A DNA stretch of 64,000 nucleotides from an uncultured Stenotrophomonas sp. (GCF_945952405.1 NZ_CAMFIA010000007.1:62001-126000), one strand, 5' to 3'; shown: positions 17,435 to 26,295, numbered from the stretch's first letter. Notes: generated by a model not told the origin, from the sequence alone. Numbers and translations: made by a program.

Positions 17435-20400
17435 CTAGAAGCGGATCGACCAGCGCGCGTTGGCGCCGTGGTCACGGCTCTCGCTGCCGAACTGGCCGCT
17501 GTAGCCCAGCTCCAGCTGCTGCCGCGGGGTCAACCAGGCCGACAGGCCCAGCTCGGCCACCACGGCGTTGTCGGCGATGGGGGCACCTTCCACGGCGAAC
17601 GACGTGGTGCCGCCGGCGAAGGCCAGGTTGGCCACCTGGTTGCGGTCGCCCGAGGCGCGCCGATAGCCCAGGCCACCCCGCAGGTGCAGCCAGCTGTCCT
17701 GCTGGAAGGCCGCCTTCAGGCCCTTGTCGAAGCGCACGCCGGCGGTGGCGAGCGTGGTGCCGGTATCGTCCACCCTGCCGTGCAGGGCAGCGGCGCCGCC
17801 GCGCTCGTTGATCTGCTTCACATCGACGTCCACCCGTGCCACCTGCAGGTAGGGTTCGATGCTGGCTTCCACGCCACCAAAGCGGTAGCCCGCTTCGATG
17901 AAGGCTTGGCGGGTGTGCGCGTTGTAGCGCGCGCTGAGGCTGTCAGTGAAGCCGGCAAAGACGACGTCGCGGGTGCTGCTCACCTTGTGCCTGCTCCACG
18001 CGACGCCACCGCGCAGGCCGAAGCCACCCCAGCTGTGGCTGGCATAGGCGCCGAAGTGGGTGTTGTCGATCTTGGACTTGGCGCGGCGTTCCTGCTGCTT
18101 CACATCGGTGCGACCGGCGCCGGCCAGCACGCCGACCTGCCAGCCGGAGAACTCGCGGTCGAAGCCGAGCAGCATGCCGTTGCTGTTGGCCTCGGTGCGC
18201 GCGGTATTGGCATTTCCATCCAGCCTGTTGTTGCCACCGAGCGCCTGCACCCATGCACCGCTGGCATCGCCTGCCCCGGTACCCGGTGCGGCGCTGCCGG
18301 CACGCCGCGACAGGGCAGCATCGCGCAGTGCGCGGCTGCCCTCGACCAGGGCCAGCGCGGTGGCCGCATGCAGCTCGCCACCGAGGCCGTCGAGCACGGC
18401 GCCAACCTGCTGCGGGAACAGCTGGGTCAGCGGCTTGGGCAGGCCCTGGTCGATCGCCAGCGCGTCGGCGGCGGTGGCCACCGCGCGCTGGTTCGGCGTG
18501 CTGGCCGCACTGGCCAGCGTGGCACCGCGGGCCACGTCGATGCGGGTGCCATTGGTGGTGTAGGCAAGGCTGAACTGCAGGAACGGCGAGAACGCACTGA
18601 AGTCGGCCTTGGCGAACTGGCCGCTGATGCCACCGTCGGCGCGGATGAAGTTGAACTGCTCGCCGAGGTAGTAGGTGCCCGGCTCCGGCAGTGCGAGCAG
18701 GGTGCCGCCAAGGGTGGCGGTACCGGTGACGTGCAGCTGGTCACTGCGACCGCCCGGCGCGAGTTCGGCGGCATAGACGCCGGTTGCGCCCTGCACATAG
18801 TTGCCGTTGATGGTCAGCGTGCCGATCGAGTTGCCGGGTGCGATGGTGCCGTCGACGCGGGTGCTGCCCAGCGTACCAACACCCTTCAGCAGGCCGTTGG
18901 CGCCGACCGTGGTGGTGCCGCCGGTCTGCGTGCCGTTGAAGGACAGCACGCCGCCGATGACGCTCAGGTTGCTGTCCTTCAGCACGCCGGTGGCGCTGAC
19001 GGTGCTTGTGCCGCCGGTGGTGGTCAGTGCGGTGGTGACCAGGCTGCCGTTGAGCAGGAACTGCCCACCCTGCACCTCGACCGCCGAGCTGAGCGCATTG
19101 GCGCCGTTCAACTCCAGCGTGCCTTCGTGCAGCACGGCGCCGTTGAAGCTGTTGTTGCCGCTCAGCCGCAGCCAGCCGATGCCGGCCTTGGTCAGCTTGC
19201 CGGGGCCGCCGATGTCATTGGTCCAGTCATCCCAGGCATCGCCCTGCCACACCTTCAGGCCACCGGCCTTCTGGTTCATCACCACGCGGGTGTCCACCCG
19301 CAGCGATCCATACCCTTCGATCGCCTTGCGCAGGTCGACCATGCCCCAGCCGTAGACCGGGTCGATGCCGGCGGCACCAAGGTCGCGCGCGGTGGTCAGC
19401 AGCACATCGCGCACCTGCGCGTTGTCGAGGTAGGGGAAGCGCTCGATCAACAGGCCGAGCGCGCCGGTGATGTGCGGCGCCGCCATCGACGTGCCAGTCT
19501 TGAGGCCGTAACCGTACTCGGGTGTCTCGCTGTCGATCAGCAGTCGCACGTGATCGGGGGTCTTTTCCAGCCGTCCCAGGATCTGGCCGGAGATGATGGT
19601 GCTGGCGATGTCGGTGCCAGGCGCCGAGATGCACCAGTTGGCGGCTGCGCCACAGATGCTGGAACTGTCGTCGATCACGTAGTCGGTCTCGCCGGCGGCG
19701 CGATCGGGTTGACGGACATTGGCCACGGCCAGCCAGTACGGTTCGATCTCCGGCTTCCAGCGTGGCAATGCGGCGGTGATGCCGGCGACGGCGCCGCTGC
19801 CGTTGCCGGCCGACCAGACCTGGATCAGCTGCGAGGCGGGCGCGCCGGCACGGTCTTCGTAGATGCTTCCGTACACGCCGTAGCCATCACCGATTGCCGC
19901 GTACTGCGCATCGAGTGCGGCGACCGTCATGTTGCGGGTCGAGATGCCCCAGCTGTGATTGATGGCACGCACGCCCTGTGCCTGCAGCTGTGCGTACATG
20001 TCGAGCGTGGCGGCGTCGTCAGGATCGGTGCGTTCGACCAGCTTGCGACGGTAATAGTTGTCCGGGTCCAGCCGCCAGGTGTAGTAGGCGTCGCCGAACA
20101 CGCGCGCTGCAGTGAGGTCGGCACCGAAGGCAACGCCATGCATGCCGGTTCCGTTGCGGTTGGCGCCGATAGTGCCCAGCACGTGGGTGCCGTGGTCGGC
20201 GTAGCTGAAGCCGTTGTCCACGCCCAGCCCGATCAGGCGGGTCACTTCGGATGCGCGGATTCCACTGTCGAAATCGGTGTACTGGTAGCCCGGCTGATCG
20301 CCCTGGGTCTGGCTGCAGGCACCGCTTCCACCGACGGTGCCGGGTGATGCACAGGCGGGGCCGATGGTGATGCTGGAGGTATTGCGGCCGGCAAATTCGG

Positions 20401-20797
20401 GGTGGGCCAATGCGGAACCGGTGTCGAACAACGCCAGGCGGACCCCCTGGCCGGTCAGCCCGCGTGCATAGGCGTAGTCGGCGCCCATCGCACCCAGGCC
20501 CCAGTCTGCATTGAATTCATCGCTGCGCCAGCTGGCCGCATCGCCCGGCCGACCAAGCAGGCCGGGCTCGTTCGCCGCAGCCGTGCTGGCCGGCGCCGCG
20601 CTGGACACGACCACGCTGGGCTGTGCCCAGGCCGCCTGCAGCCGGCGCTGCTGTTGCCAGGTGTCGACGGGTTCGCTGGCCATGGCCGGCAGCGCAGTGG
20701 CGAGCAGCACTGAACAGGTGACTGCCAACGCCAAGCGGTTGTGCAGCGGCGAGCGGGAGCGGGAATGGGACGAACGGCCGTACAGCGGGTGATTCAT
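17435..20797 (-). CDS. Subtilisin-like (S8) serine protease autotransporter
   Basis: This is a 1120-residue type Va autotransporter. The signal peptide (LALAVTCSVLLATALPAMAS) is followed by an S8 protease domain with the catalytic triad Asp125 (LALFDTGSAL), His202 (ADHGTHVLG) and Ser437 (GTSMAAPHITGA). Autotransporter beta-strand repeats come next (GIGWLRLSGNNSFNGAVLHE, GTLELNGANALSS). The C-terminal 12-stranded barrel, about 270 residues, ends RWSIRF. The start at 20797 has AGGAAG 7 bases upstream. It resembles SphB1-type surface maturation proteases. It would act at the outer membrane on surface or secreted proteins; the target is unknown. Confidence 0.93.
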   Translation of the reverse strand: MNHPLYGRSSHSRSRSPLHNRLALAVTCSVLLATALPAMASEPVDTWQQQRRLQAAWAQPSVVVSSAAPASTAAANEPGLLGRPGDAASWRSDEFNADWGLGAMGADYAYARGLTGQGVRLALFDTGSALAHPEFAGRNTSSITIGPACASPGTVGGSGACSQTQGDQPGYQYTDFDSGIRASEVTRLIGLGVDNGFSYADHGTHVLGTIGANRNGTGMHGVAFGADLTAARVFGDAYYTWRLDPDNYYRRKLVERTDPDDAATLDMYAQLQAQGVRAINHSWGISTRNMTVAALDAQYAAIGDGYGVYGSIYEDRAGAPASQLIQVWSAGNGSGAVAGITAALPRWKPEIEPYWLAVANVRQPDRAAGETDYVIDDSSSICGAAANWCISAPGTDIASTIISGQILGRLEKTPDHVRLLIDSETPEYGYGLKTGTSMAAPHITGALGLLIERFPYLDNAQVRDVLLTTARDLGAAGIDPVYGWGMVDLRKAIEGYGSLRVDTRVVMNQKAGGLKVWQGDAWDDWTNDIGGPGKLTKAGIGWLRLSGNNSFNGAVLHEGTLELNGANALSSAVEVQGGQFLLNGSLVTTALTTTGGTSTVSATGVLKDSNLSVIGGVLSFNGTQTGGTTTVGANGLLKGVGTLGSTRVDGTIAPGNSIGTLTINGNYVQGATGVYAAELAPGGRSDQLHVTGTATLGGTLLALPEPGTYYLGEQFNFIRADGGISGQFAKADFSAFSPFLQFSLAYTTNGTRIDVARGATLASAASTPNQRAVATAADALAIDQGLPKPLTQLFPQQVGAVLDGLGGELHAATALALVEGSRALRDAALSRRAGSAAPGTGAGDASGAWVQALGGNNRLDGNANTARTEANSNGMLLGFDREFSGWQVGVLAGAGRTDVKQQERRAKSKIDNTHFGAYASHSWGGFGLRGGVAWSRHKVSSTRDVVFAGFTDSLSARYNAHTRQAFIEAGYRFGGVEASIEPYLQVARVDVDVKQINERGGAAALHGRVDDTGTTLATAGVRFDKGLKAAFQQDSWLHLRGGLGYRRASGDRNQVANLAFAGGTTSFAVEGAPIADNAVVAELGLSAWLTPRQQLELGYSGQFGSESRDHGANARWSIRF

Positions 20798-20986
20798 CGG
20801 GCAACTTCCTTGAGTGACGGACATCAAAGGCCGTTAACCCCGCAGCAGGCGGATCACCCCCAGTGGTGTGAAGGAAATTTTGTGAACAGGTTAAGCGTTG
20901 GTGACAGCTGCGTTCACTCCGTCTCCCGGTCGCCCCGCTACCGTGAGCCGGCCTGGGCTCACCAGGCTTATCAAGGAGTGATGGTG

Positions 20987-21187
20987 ATGCGCGTAATCAG
21001 GAAAGTGATCGCAGGGGCGCTGTTTGCATTGGCATGCACCGGCTCGGTGGCGGTGGCAGGACCGGTCGAGCCCTGCGACAAGCCGTGCTGGCGGGCCTAC
21101 CAGATGTGCCTGGCCAGCGGTGCCGATGCAGGCGAATGCCAGCAGGCCTACAACACCTGCGTGGTCGACCTGTGCATGGGGGGGTGA
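20987..21187 (+). CDS. Small cysteine-rich exported protein
   Basis: This 66-residue protein has a signal peptide (MRVIRKVIAGALFALACTGS then VAVAG). The mature part of about 40 residues has six cysteines (PCDKPCWRAYQMC, GECQQAYNTC, VVDLC). AAGGAG lies 8 bases before this ATG, so I prefer it to the ATG two codons upstream. The even cysteine count fits three disulfides in a small periplasmic or secreted protein. The family is not recognised. It is divergent from the autotransporter gene and followed by a strong terminator. Confidence 0.65.
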   Translation: MRVIRKVIAGALFALACTGSVAVAGPVEPCDKPCWRAYQMCLASGADAGECQQAYNTCVVDLCMGG

Positions 21188-21217
21188 GTCGCGCTGAGTG
21201 AGCTGCGCGTGATCCAG

Positions 21218-21245
21218 GAGCCCCGTCATCGACGGGGCTCTTCTG
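21218..21245 (+). terminator. Rho-independent terminator
   Basis: GAGCCCCGTC and GACGGGGCTC form a perfect 10-bp stem with a 3-base loop, followed by TTCTGTT, 30 bases after the stop of the Cys-rich gene. Confidence 0.8.
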
Positions 21246-21309
21246 TTGAGGCATTGCTGCGAACGACGATGCGGTAGTCTCGACGGGTGTTCGGGAGAGA
21301 AGCACTGCC

Positions 21310-21660
21310 ATGGCCGTCAAGCGCGTTGTTGCCAACATTGCCACGCCGGATCCGCAGCGGGCTGCGGCCTTCTATGCAGACCTGCTGGGCATGCCGGTGG
21401 TGATGGACCATGGTTGGATCGTGACCCACGGCGGGCAGGGCACTGCGCTGGCGCAGGTCAGCTTCGCCAGCGAGGGAGGCTCAGGCACCGCCGTGCCGGA
21501 CCTGTCGATTGAAGTGGACGACCTGCAGCAGGTGCTGGAGCGCATGCGTGCGGCCGGCATCGCGTTGGAGTACGGCCCGACCGACGAGCCGTGGGGCGTG
21601 CGCCGCTTCTTCGTGCGCGATCCGTTCGGACGGCTGTTGAACATCCTCGCCCATGCCTGA
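21310..21660 (+). CDS. VOC family (glyoxalase/bleomycin-resistance-like) protein
   Basis: This 116-residue protein begins MAVKRVVANIATPDPQRAAA and continues YADLLGMPVVMDHG, the first beta-alpha-beta module of the vicinal oxygen chelate fold. The second module ends RRFFVRDPFGRLLNILAH. The usual family length is 110-130 residues. The C-terminal Asp-Pro-Phe-Gly segment is standard. Few metal-ligand residues are evident, so catalysis is uncertain. It is convergent with a TetR gene. Confidence 0.85.
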   Translation: MAVKRVVANIATPDPQRAAAFYADLLGMPVVMDHGWIVTHGGQGTALAQVSFASEGGSGTAVPDLSIEVDDLQQVLERMRAAGIALEYGPTDEPWGVRRFFVRDPFGRLLNILAHA

Positions 21661-21675
21661 GCGGCGGCCTGGAGC

Positions 21676-22305
21676 TCAGCGGCGTTTGCCGTTGCCCACC
21701 GGCGCAACCTGCACGCCGACCATGCGCAGGCAAGCATCCACCACGGCGGCAATGAAGGCATCGGCGTCCTGCGCGGGCGAGGCGATCAGGTCGTCGGTGG
21801 CACCGTGCACGCCGGCATAGATCAGCGAGGCGGTGACCTGCGGAGCCGGCAGCTGCCACTGACCGGTGCTGATGCCGGCCTCGAGAATGTCCAGCAGCTG
21901 CTGCTGGATCGCATTGCGCTCGGCATTGCCGCGTTGCTGGTGGTGATGGTTGGCATAGACCACATCGTGCAGGGCGTGCGACTGCACGTAGAGCTCGATG
22001 TTGGCGCGGATCCACGCGCGCAGGCGTGCCACGCCATCATTGCCGGGCTGCTGCTGCACGGCGCGGTCGACGTCCTGCATGAAGCGCCGGGTGTAGCGCT
22101 GCGCCAGTGCCTGCAGGATCTCGCTGCGCGAGGCGAAATAGGTATAGAAGGTGCCCTTGGCGACGTCGGCCGCAGCGACGATGTCGCTGATGGTGGTGGC
22201 TTCCACGCCCTGCGCCAGGAACAGCGCCTGCGCTGCATCCATCAGTTCTTCCTGGCGGGTTTCCGCAGGCTTGGTGCGAGGCCTGGCGACAGCTGGGGTC
22301 TGCAT
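21676..22305 (-). CDS. TetR/AcrR family transcriptional repressor
   Basis: This 209-residue repressor has an N-terminal helix-turn-helix (TISDIVAAADVAKGTFYTYF, about residues 40-60) and an all-helical ligand-binding domain. The ATG at 22305 is preferred over an upstream TTG. It is divergent from a DHA2 pump, and the intergenic region carries a strong inverted repeat of TGACTGAC type (22357-22391). That arrangement is the textbook TetR-pump pair, so it most likely represses the pump and itself. Confidence 0.9.
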   Translation of the reverse strand: MQTPAVARPRTKPAETRQEELMDAAQALFLAQGVEATTISDIVAAADVAKGTFYTYFASRSEILQALAQRYTRRFMQDVDRAVQQQPGNDGVARLRAWIRANIELYVQSHALHDVVYANHHHQQRGNAERNAIQQQLLDILEAGISTGQWQLPAPQVTASLIYAGVHGATDDLIASPAQDADAFIAAVVDACLRMVGVQVAPVGNGKRR

Positions 22306-22356
22306 GGTGGGCAAGGTCCGGGTGCGACGAGCGCCATTCTAGCGGGCCTCAGGCAT

Positions 22357-22391
22357 TGACTGACCGCCAGTCATTGACCGACGGTCAGTCA
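22357..22391. promoter_or_regulatory. TetR-type operator, inverted TGACTGACCG repeats
   Basis: TGACTGACCG and CGGTCAGTCA flank an inner CAGTCA-TTGACCGA segment, so four TGAC/GTCA half-sites lie in 35 bp between the divergent TetR and pump genes. Such tandem half-sites are typical of operators bound by two TetR dimers. Confidence 0.75.
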
Positions 22392-22431
22392 GTGGCTACG
22401 ATGCGCCCACATCCTCCCCCGGGATCCCTGC

Positions 22432-23904
22432 ATGCAGCGCTTCCAACGGCCGGCCCTGGTGCTGGCGGCCTACCTCGGCACCTTTCTCGCCTCGCTGGAC
22501 ATCAGCATCGTCAACGTGGCGCTGCCGACCCTGCAGCAGGCGCTGCGGACCGACATGGCCGGGCTGCAGTGGGTGATCAATGCCTATGCGATCGCACTGT
22601 CGGCGTTGATGCTGTCAGCCGGTCCGCTCGGTGATCGCTACGGCCATCGGCGGATGTGGCTGCTCAGCGTGGCCACCTTCACCCTGGGGTCGCTGCTGTG
22701 TGCCTGCGCCGGCAACCTGTGGACCCTGGTCGCAGGGCGGGCGGTGCAGGGCGTTGCCGGTGCGCTGCTGATTCCCAGCGCGATGCCGATTCTCAGCCAC
22801 GCGTTTCCCGAGCCGCATCAACGTGCACGCGTGATCGGTGGCTGGTCGGCGTTCAGTGCGCTGGCGCTGGTACTCGGCCCACTGCTGGGGGGGGTGCTGG
22901 TGCAGCGCGTGGGTTGGCCCAGCATCTTCCTGATCAACCTGCCGCTGGGCATGCTCGCGCTGGCGCTCGGCGCCTGGGGCATTCCCGAGCGGCGGCATCC
23001 GCAGCATGCAGCCCTGGACCCGGCCGGGCAGGTGCTCAGCATCGTCGCACTGGGCGCGCTCAGCTATGCCCTCATCGCGATCGGCGAACACGGCCTGCGG
23101 GCGCCGGTGACCCTGCTGGCGCTGGGCATTGCCGGCGCCGGGATGGTCCTGTTCGGCATCGTCGAACAGCGCGTGGCACGCCCACTGCTGCCCTTGGACC
23201 TGTTTGTAGACCGCCGCTTCGGCATGCTCAACCTGGCCTCGTTCGTACTTGGATTCACCGCTTACGCGAGCCTGTTCTTCCTGTCGTTGTTCTTCCAGCA
23301 GGCGCAGGGGTACGGCGCTGCACGGGCGGGGTCACAGCTGGTTCCGCAGTTCGTGTTGATGGGTGCGGTCTCGTTGCTGTTCGGTCGCCTGGTCGTGCGC
23401 GTGGGGCTGCACGTGGCGCTGGTGTCGGGCTACGTGCTGGCGGGCGTTGCGCTGTGCGCGATGGCCACGTTCGAGCCGGCCACCGTGCGCGGATACAGCA
23501 GCGTGCTGCTGATGCTGCTCGGTATCGGAATGGGCCTGGCGGTGCCGGCGACCGGCATGGCGGTCATGGCCAGCGTACCGGCTGAGCGTGCTGGCATTGC
23601 ATCGGCCACCATGAATGCCCTGCGCCAGGCGGGCATGAGCGTGGGAATCGCATTGCTGGGCAGCCTGATGAGCCTGCGCGCGGTGCAGCAGTTCGCCGCA
23701 TCCGCGCACGCGGCGGGGCAACCGGGACTGGCCGCACAGGCGCGCGGGGTGATCCTGCAACCGGCCTCGGCAGAGCTCGCGCCGCAGGTGCTGGCCTGGT
23801 ACCGCAGCGCGATGGCCAGCGGCTTCGGCTGGGCCATGGCGGCGGCCGGTGCGCTGGCGCTGCTCGCGGCCGTGGGCCTGCATCGGCAGCGCCTTGCGGC
23901 CTGA
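22432..23904 (+). CDS. MFS transporter, DHA2 family drug efflux
   Basis: This 490-residue protein has 14 predicted helices. The N-terminus carries the DHA2 signature LDISIVNVALPTLQQAL and the loop motif GPLGDRYGHRRMWLL. Motif C-like sequence is seen as LVLGPLLGGVLVQRVGWPSIF. It is a proton-driven multidrug exporter of the EmrB/QacA class. It is controlled, by position, by the divergent TetR gene. The substrate is unknown. It is convergent with the KGG-repeat gene, 11 bases apart. Confidence 0.9.
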   Translation: MQRFQRPALVLAAYLGTFLASLDISIVNVALPTLQQALRTDMAGLQWVINAYAIALSALMLSAGPLGDRYGHRRMWLLSVATFTLGSLLCACAGNLWTLVAGRAVQGVAGALLIPSAMPILSHAFPEPHQRARVIGGWSAFSALALVLGPLLGGVLVQRVGWPSIFLINLPLGMLALALGAWGIPERRHPQHAALDPAGQVLSIVALGALSYALIAIGEHGLRAPVTLLALGIAGAGMVLFGIVEQRVARPLLPLDLFVDRRFGMLNLASFVLGFTAYASLFFLSLFFQQAQGYGAARAGSQLVPQFVLMGAVSLLFGRLVVRVGLHVALVSGYVLAGVALCAMATFEPATVRGYSSVLLMLLGIGMGLAVPATGMAVMASVPAERAGIASATMNALRQAGMSVGIALLGSLMSLRAVQQFAASAHAAGQPGLAAQARGVILQPASAELAPQVLAWYRSAMASGFGWAMAAAGALALLAAVGLHRQRLAA

Positions 23905-23915
23905 CCGCGCTGCCT

Positions 23916-24230
23916 TCATCCCTGCTGGCGTTGCCGCGGCTCTACGCTGTGCTGTTCCGCGCTACCCTCGTTCTGCTGTGCCTGCTGCTGCCGCGCATTG
24001 GCGTGGCGTGCATGGCCGCCTTCGCGGCCAATCGCCGCCATGTGCTGGCGATTGCGGCTGATCGCTTCGCCGCCCTTGCGACCTGCGATGCGTGCCTCGG
24101 CAGGGCTGAACTCATGGGCGTTGCCGGATGCATGCGCGGCGCGCCCGCCCTTGGCGGCGATCGCGCGCTGTTTGTCCTCGTCCATTGAGGCGAAGCCCCG
24201 GGTGGAGCGCTGGGGAGTCTGGTCAGGCAT
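23916..24230 (-). CDS. KGG-repeat stress protein (GsiB/Con-10 type)
   Basis: This 104-residue hydrophilic protein carries three KGG-like repeats: RGFASMDEDKQRAIAAKGG, FSPAEARIAGRKGGEAISRN and HMAAIGREGGHARHANA. These match the stress-induced KGG motif family, which is intrinsically disordered and linked to desiccation, osmotic or starvation stress. AGGAG sits 8 bases before the ATG. The C-terminal third is Gln-rich (QQQAQQNEGS). It is probably monocistronic. Confidence 0.8.
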   Translation of the reverse strand: MPDQTPQRSTRGFASMDEDKQRAIAAKGGRAAHASGNAHEFSPAEARIAGRKGGEAISRNRQHMAAIGREGGHARHANARQQQAQQNEGSAEQHSVEPRQRQQG

Positions 24231-24365
24231 GTGCGGTCTCCTGCTGTATGGACGTGGTCGTCATCAACGACAACGCCCATGCTTGGGCATTGCGCGCTAA
24301 GTCCAGGTCGCCATCCGTGCCGCAGTCTTCACGTGGCCTGCGCACAGGCCTGACCGCACGGCCAT

Positions 24366-24965
24366 TCAGGCGGGCGCCGCCGCCGCCGCGGCCAGCGCCA
24401 TGCCACTGACGACCGCGGCGATGGTCTCTGCATCCGCCGCGGCGGCGTCTTCGCCCAGCCGTGCCCGCAGTGCACCGTGGGAGACCGCGAAGACGATCGC
24501 CTGGCCGAGCAGGGCGTGGGTGCGCAGCAGCGTCTCGACGCTGGCGGAGCCGGCGTCGGCGCCGCGCAGGCAGGCCACGCAGCGCGCCAGCGCGTCATGC
24601 AGCGGTTCGAACAACACGCGATGGGTGGTGCCGAACGCGGCCGTCGGCTGGATCTGCTCGCGTGCCAGCAGCAGCGTGCGCGGTCCTGCGTCCGGTACCG
24701 ACAGCAGTGCGATGACGAATGCGCGCATCAACTGCTGCAGCTGCCGCGCGGCCTGCTGCACATCGTTGGGAGGTGTCGCCGGCAACGGCAGCCGATCGGC
24801 GATGGCCTGCGCGCCACGCTCCAGTACCGCGGCATACAGCTCCCGCTTGCCGCCGAAGTGATAGGGAATGGCTGACTGGCTGCAGCCGGCGATGTCCACC
24901 AGCTGGCGGGTGCGCACGCCGTCCACGCCGAGTGCGCTGAACAACTGCAGCCCGGCCTGCAGCAA
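24366..24965 (-). CDS. TetR family regulator, CerR-like C-terminal domain; N-terminus cut by an amber codon
   Basis: The longest intact frame starts at a TTG and gives 199 residues. It includes the helix-turn-helix (RQLVDIAGCSQSAIPYHFGG) and a CerR/CecR-type C-terminal domain (TLLLAREQIQPTAAFGTTH). Upstream codons continue a normal TetR N-terminus (RAAETRSAQTRARLL), but an in-frame TAG lies at 25005-25007. Beyond it, an ATG at 25044-25046 starts MPESIAHLQTPAR in the same frame and overlaps the end of the M24 gene. The intact gene was therefore probably 24366-25046, and a nonsense mutation (or base error) splits it. Whether the TTG restart yields a working repressor is unclear, because helix 1 is shortened. 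Confidence 0.7.
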   Translation of the reverse strand: MLQAGLQLFSALGVDGVRTRQLVDIAGCSQSAIPYHFGGKRELYAAVLERGAQAIADRLPLPATPPNDVQQAARQLQQLMRAFVIALLSVPDAGPRTLLLAREQIQPTAAFGTTHRVLFEPLHDALARCVACLRGADAGSASVETLLRTHALLGQAIVFAVSHGALRARLGEDAAAADAETIAAVVSGMALAAAAAAPA

Positions 24966-25038
24966 CCGCGCCCGGGTCTGTGCGCTGCGTGTCTCGGCGG
25001 CGCGCTACCGCGCCGGTGTCTGCAGATGGGCGATGGAC

Positions 25039-26295
25039 TCAGGCATCGGCCTGCATCAGCCAGGTTGAGTTTTCATTGAGCGCATCACCCGCCTGTTCGC
25101 CGACGATGACGGTTCCGCCGATGTTGGCCATGTGCCGGCCGAACGCACAGTTGGGCTCGAAGGCGAAGCACATGCCCGCCTGCAGCGGCAGCTCGCGCCC
25201 CACCGTCGGCAACGGCGCGATGTGGGCATAGCGCGCGGCTTCCGGCAATGCCTCGATGCCGGGCGCACGACCGAAGCCGACCGGGCCATACGGGTTCAGG
25301 CTGTGCACCAGCGGGTGCACGTGCCAGCCACCCGCTTCCAGCAGCGGCGCCTCCATCGCGTCGACGACATCGCCGAAGGTATTGCCCACGCGCAGGGCGG
25401 ACAGGCCCGCCTCGTAGCTGGCCCGTGCCACGGCGGCGGCGCGGTGGATGTCATCGTGCACCTCGCCGATCGCAACGGCCGCCTGGTGCTGGGTTTCCAT
25501 CAGCCCATACAGCGCGAAGATCTCCGAAAGGACCAGATCGCCTTCGCGCAGGATGCGCGGCGGCTGTGCGCGGTACTGCCACGCCGGCGGCCCCCAGCCC
25601 ACGTACTCCGGGCCCGAGCCGAGCAGTACTTCGGCGGTGTAGCCGCCCAGCGAGAAACAGGTGGCGGTCACCGTGGCGATCAGCTCGGCCTCGGACACGC
25701 CCGGACGGGCAGTGGCGCGCAGTGCCTCGCTCATCGATTCACCGATCCACGCCGCATGCGCGATCAGCGCCTGCTCTTCCCGGCTCTTTACCGAGGCACG
25801 CTGGAAGAAGGCGCGGTAGACCGGTATGAATTCCGCCGCAGGCACGGCGGCCTGCATGCCCTGCAGGGTGCGCGCGGGCAGTGCGCCATCGAAGTAGAAC
25901 GGCGGGTAGGGTTCCAGCCCCAGCACGCCGATGCGTGCCGCGTGCAGGCCGCACCGCTGCAGCCAGCGGCCGACCTCCTGGCCTGATTTGCCTACCCACA
26001 GCTGCTCCGGCGCGATCCATTGCAGGTCGCCGCGCAGGCCGGCCTGCAGGTGGTCGGCGATCATCAGCGAGGCAAAGGTGAATACACGCGGGATGGCATC
26101 ACCGACGAACACCACGATCGAGCCGGGGCGGTCATTGGTGAAGTAGCAGTCGGGCGAGAAGCCCGCCGGCGCCGCCGCTTCGCGGTCGCCGTGCACGACC
26201 AGTGCATCGAGCCGCTCGCTGGCCATGATGTCGCGGGCCACCGCCCAGCGGCGGTCGCGCTCGGCCAGGCTGAGCGGGGCAGGGGGTGTGCGCAT
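25039..26295 (-). CDS. M24-fold (Xaa-Pro peptidase/creatinase-like) protein with a degenerate metal site
   Basis: This 418-residue cytosolic protein has the two-domain layout of the family: a creatinase-type N-terminal domain (residues 1-160) and a pita-bread domain. In active metallopeptidases two Asp ligands sit in a DxGaxxxxYxxD motif. Here the segment reads GDLVLSEIFALYGLMETQHQ, with Glu at the approximate positions. Later segments keep HPLVHSLNPYGP and FAFEPN but lack the usual final ligand Glu context. A metal-independent hydrolase or another M24 subclass is likely. Its last bases overlap the original start of the CerR-type TetR gene, so the two form an operon. Confidence 0.8.
   Translation of the reverse strand: MRTPPAPLSLAERDRRWAVARDIMASERLDALVVHGDREAAAPAGFSPDCYFTNDRPGSIVVFVGDAIPRVFTFASLMIADHLQAGLRGDLQWIAPEQLWVGKSGQEVGRWLQRCGLHAARIGVLGLEPYPPFYFDGALPARTLQGMQAAVPAAEFIPVYRAFFQRASVKSREEQALIAHAAWIGESMSEALRATARPGVSEAELIATVTATCFSLGGYTAEVLLGSGPEYVGWGPPAWQYRAQPPRILREGDLVLSEIFALYGLMETQHQAAVAIGEVHDDIHRAAAVARASYEAGLSALRVGNTFGDVVDAMEAPLLEAGGWHVHPLVHSLNPYGPVGFGRAPGIEALPEAARYAHIAPLPTVGRELPLQAGMCFAFEPNCAFGRHMANIGGTVIVGEQAGDALNENSTWLMQADA

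Noticed and set aside
17468-20347. A plus-strand frame of 959 codons opposite the autotransporter gene
   Set aside because: The minus-strand product has a signal peptide, catalytic triad and barrel; the plus frame is Gly/Ala/Arg-rich with no domains.
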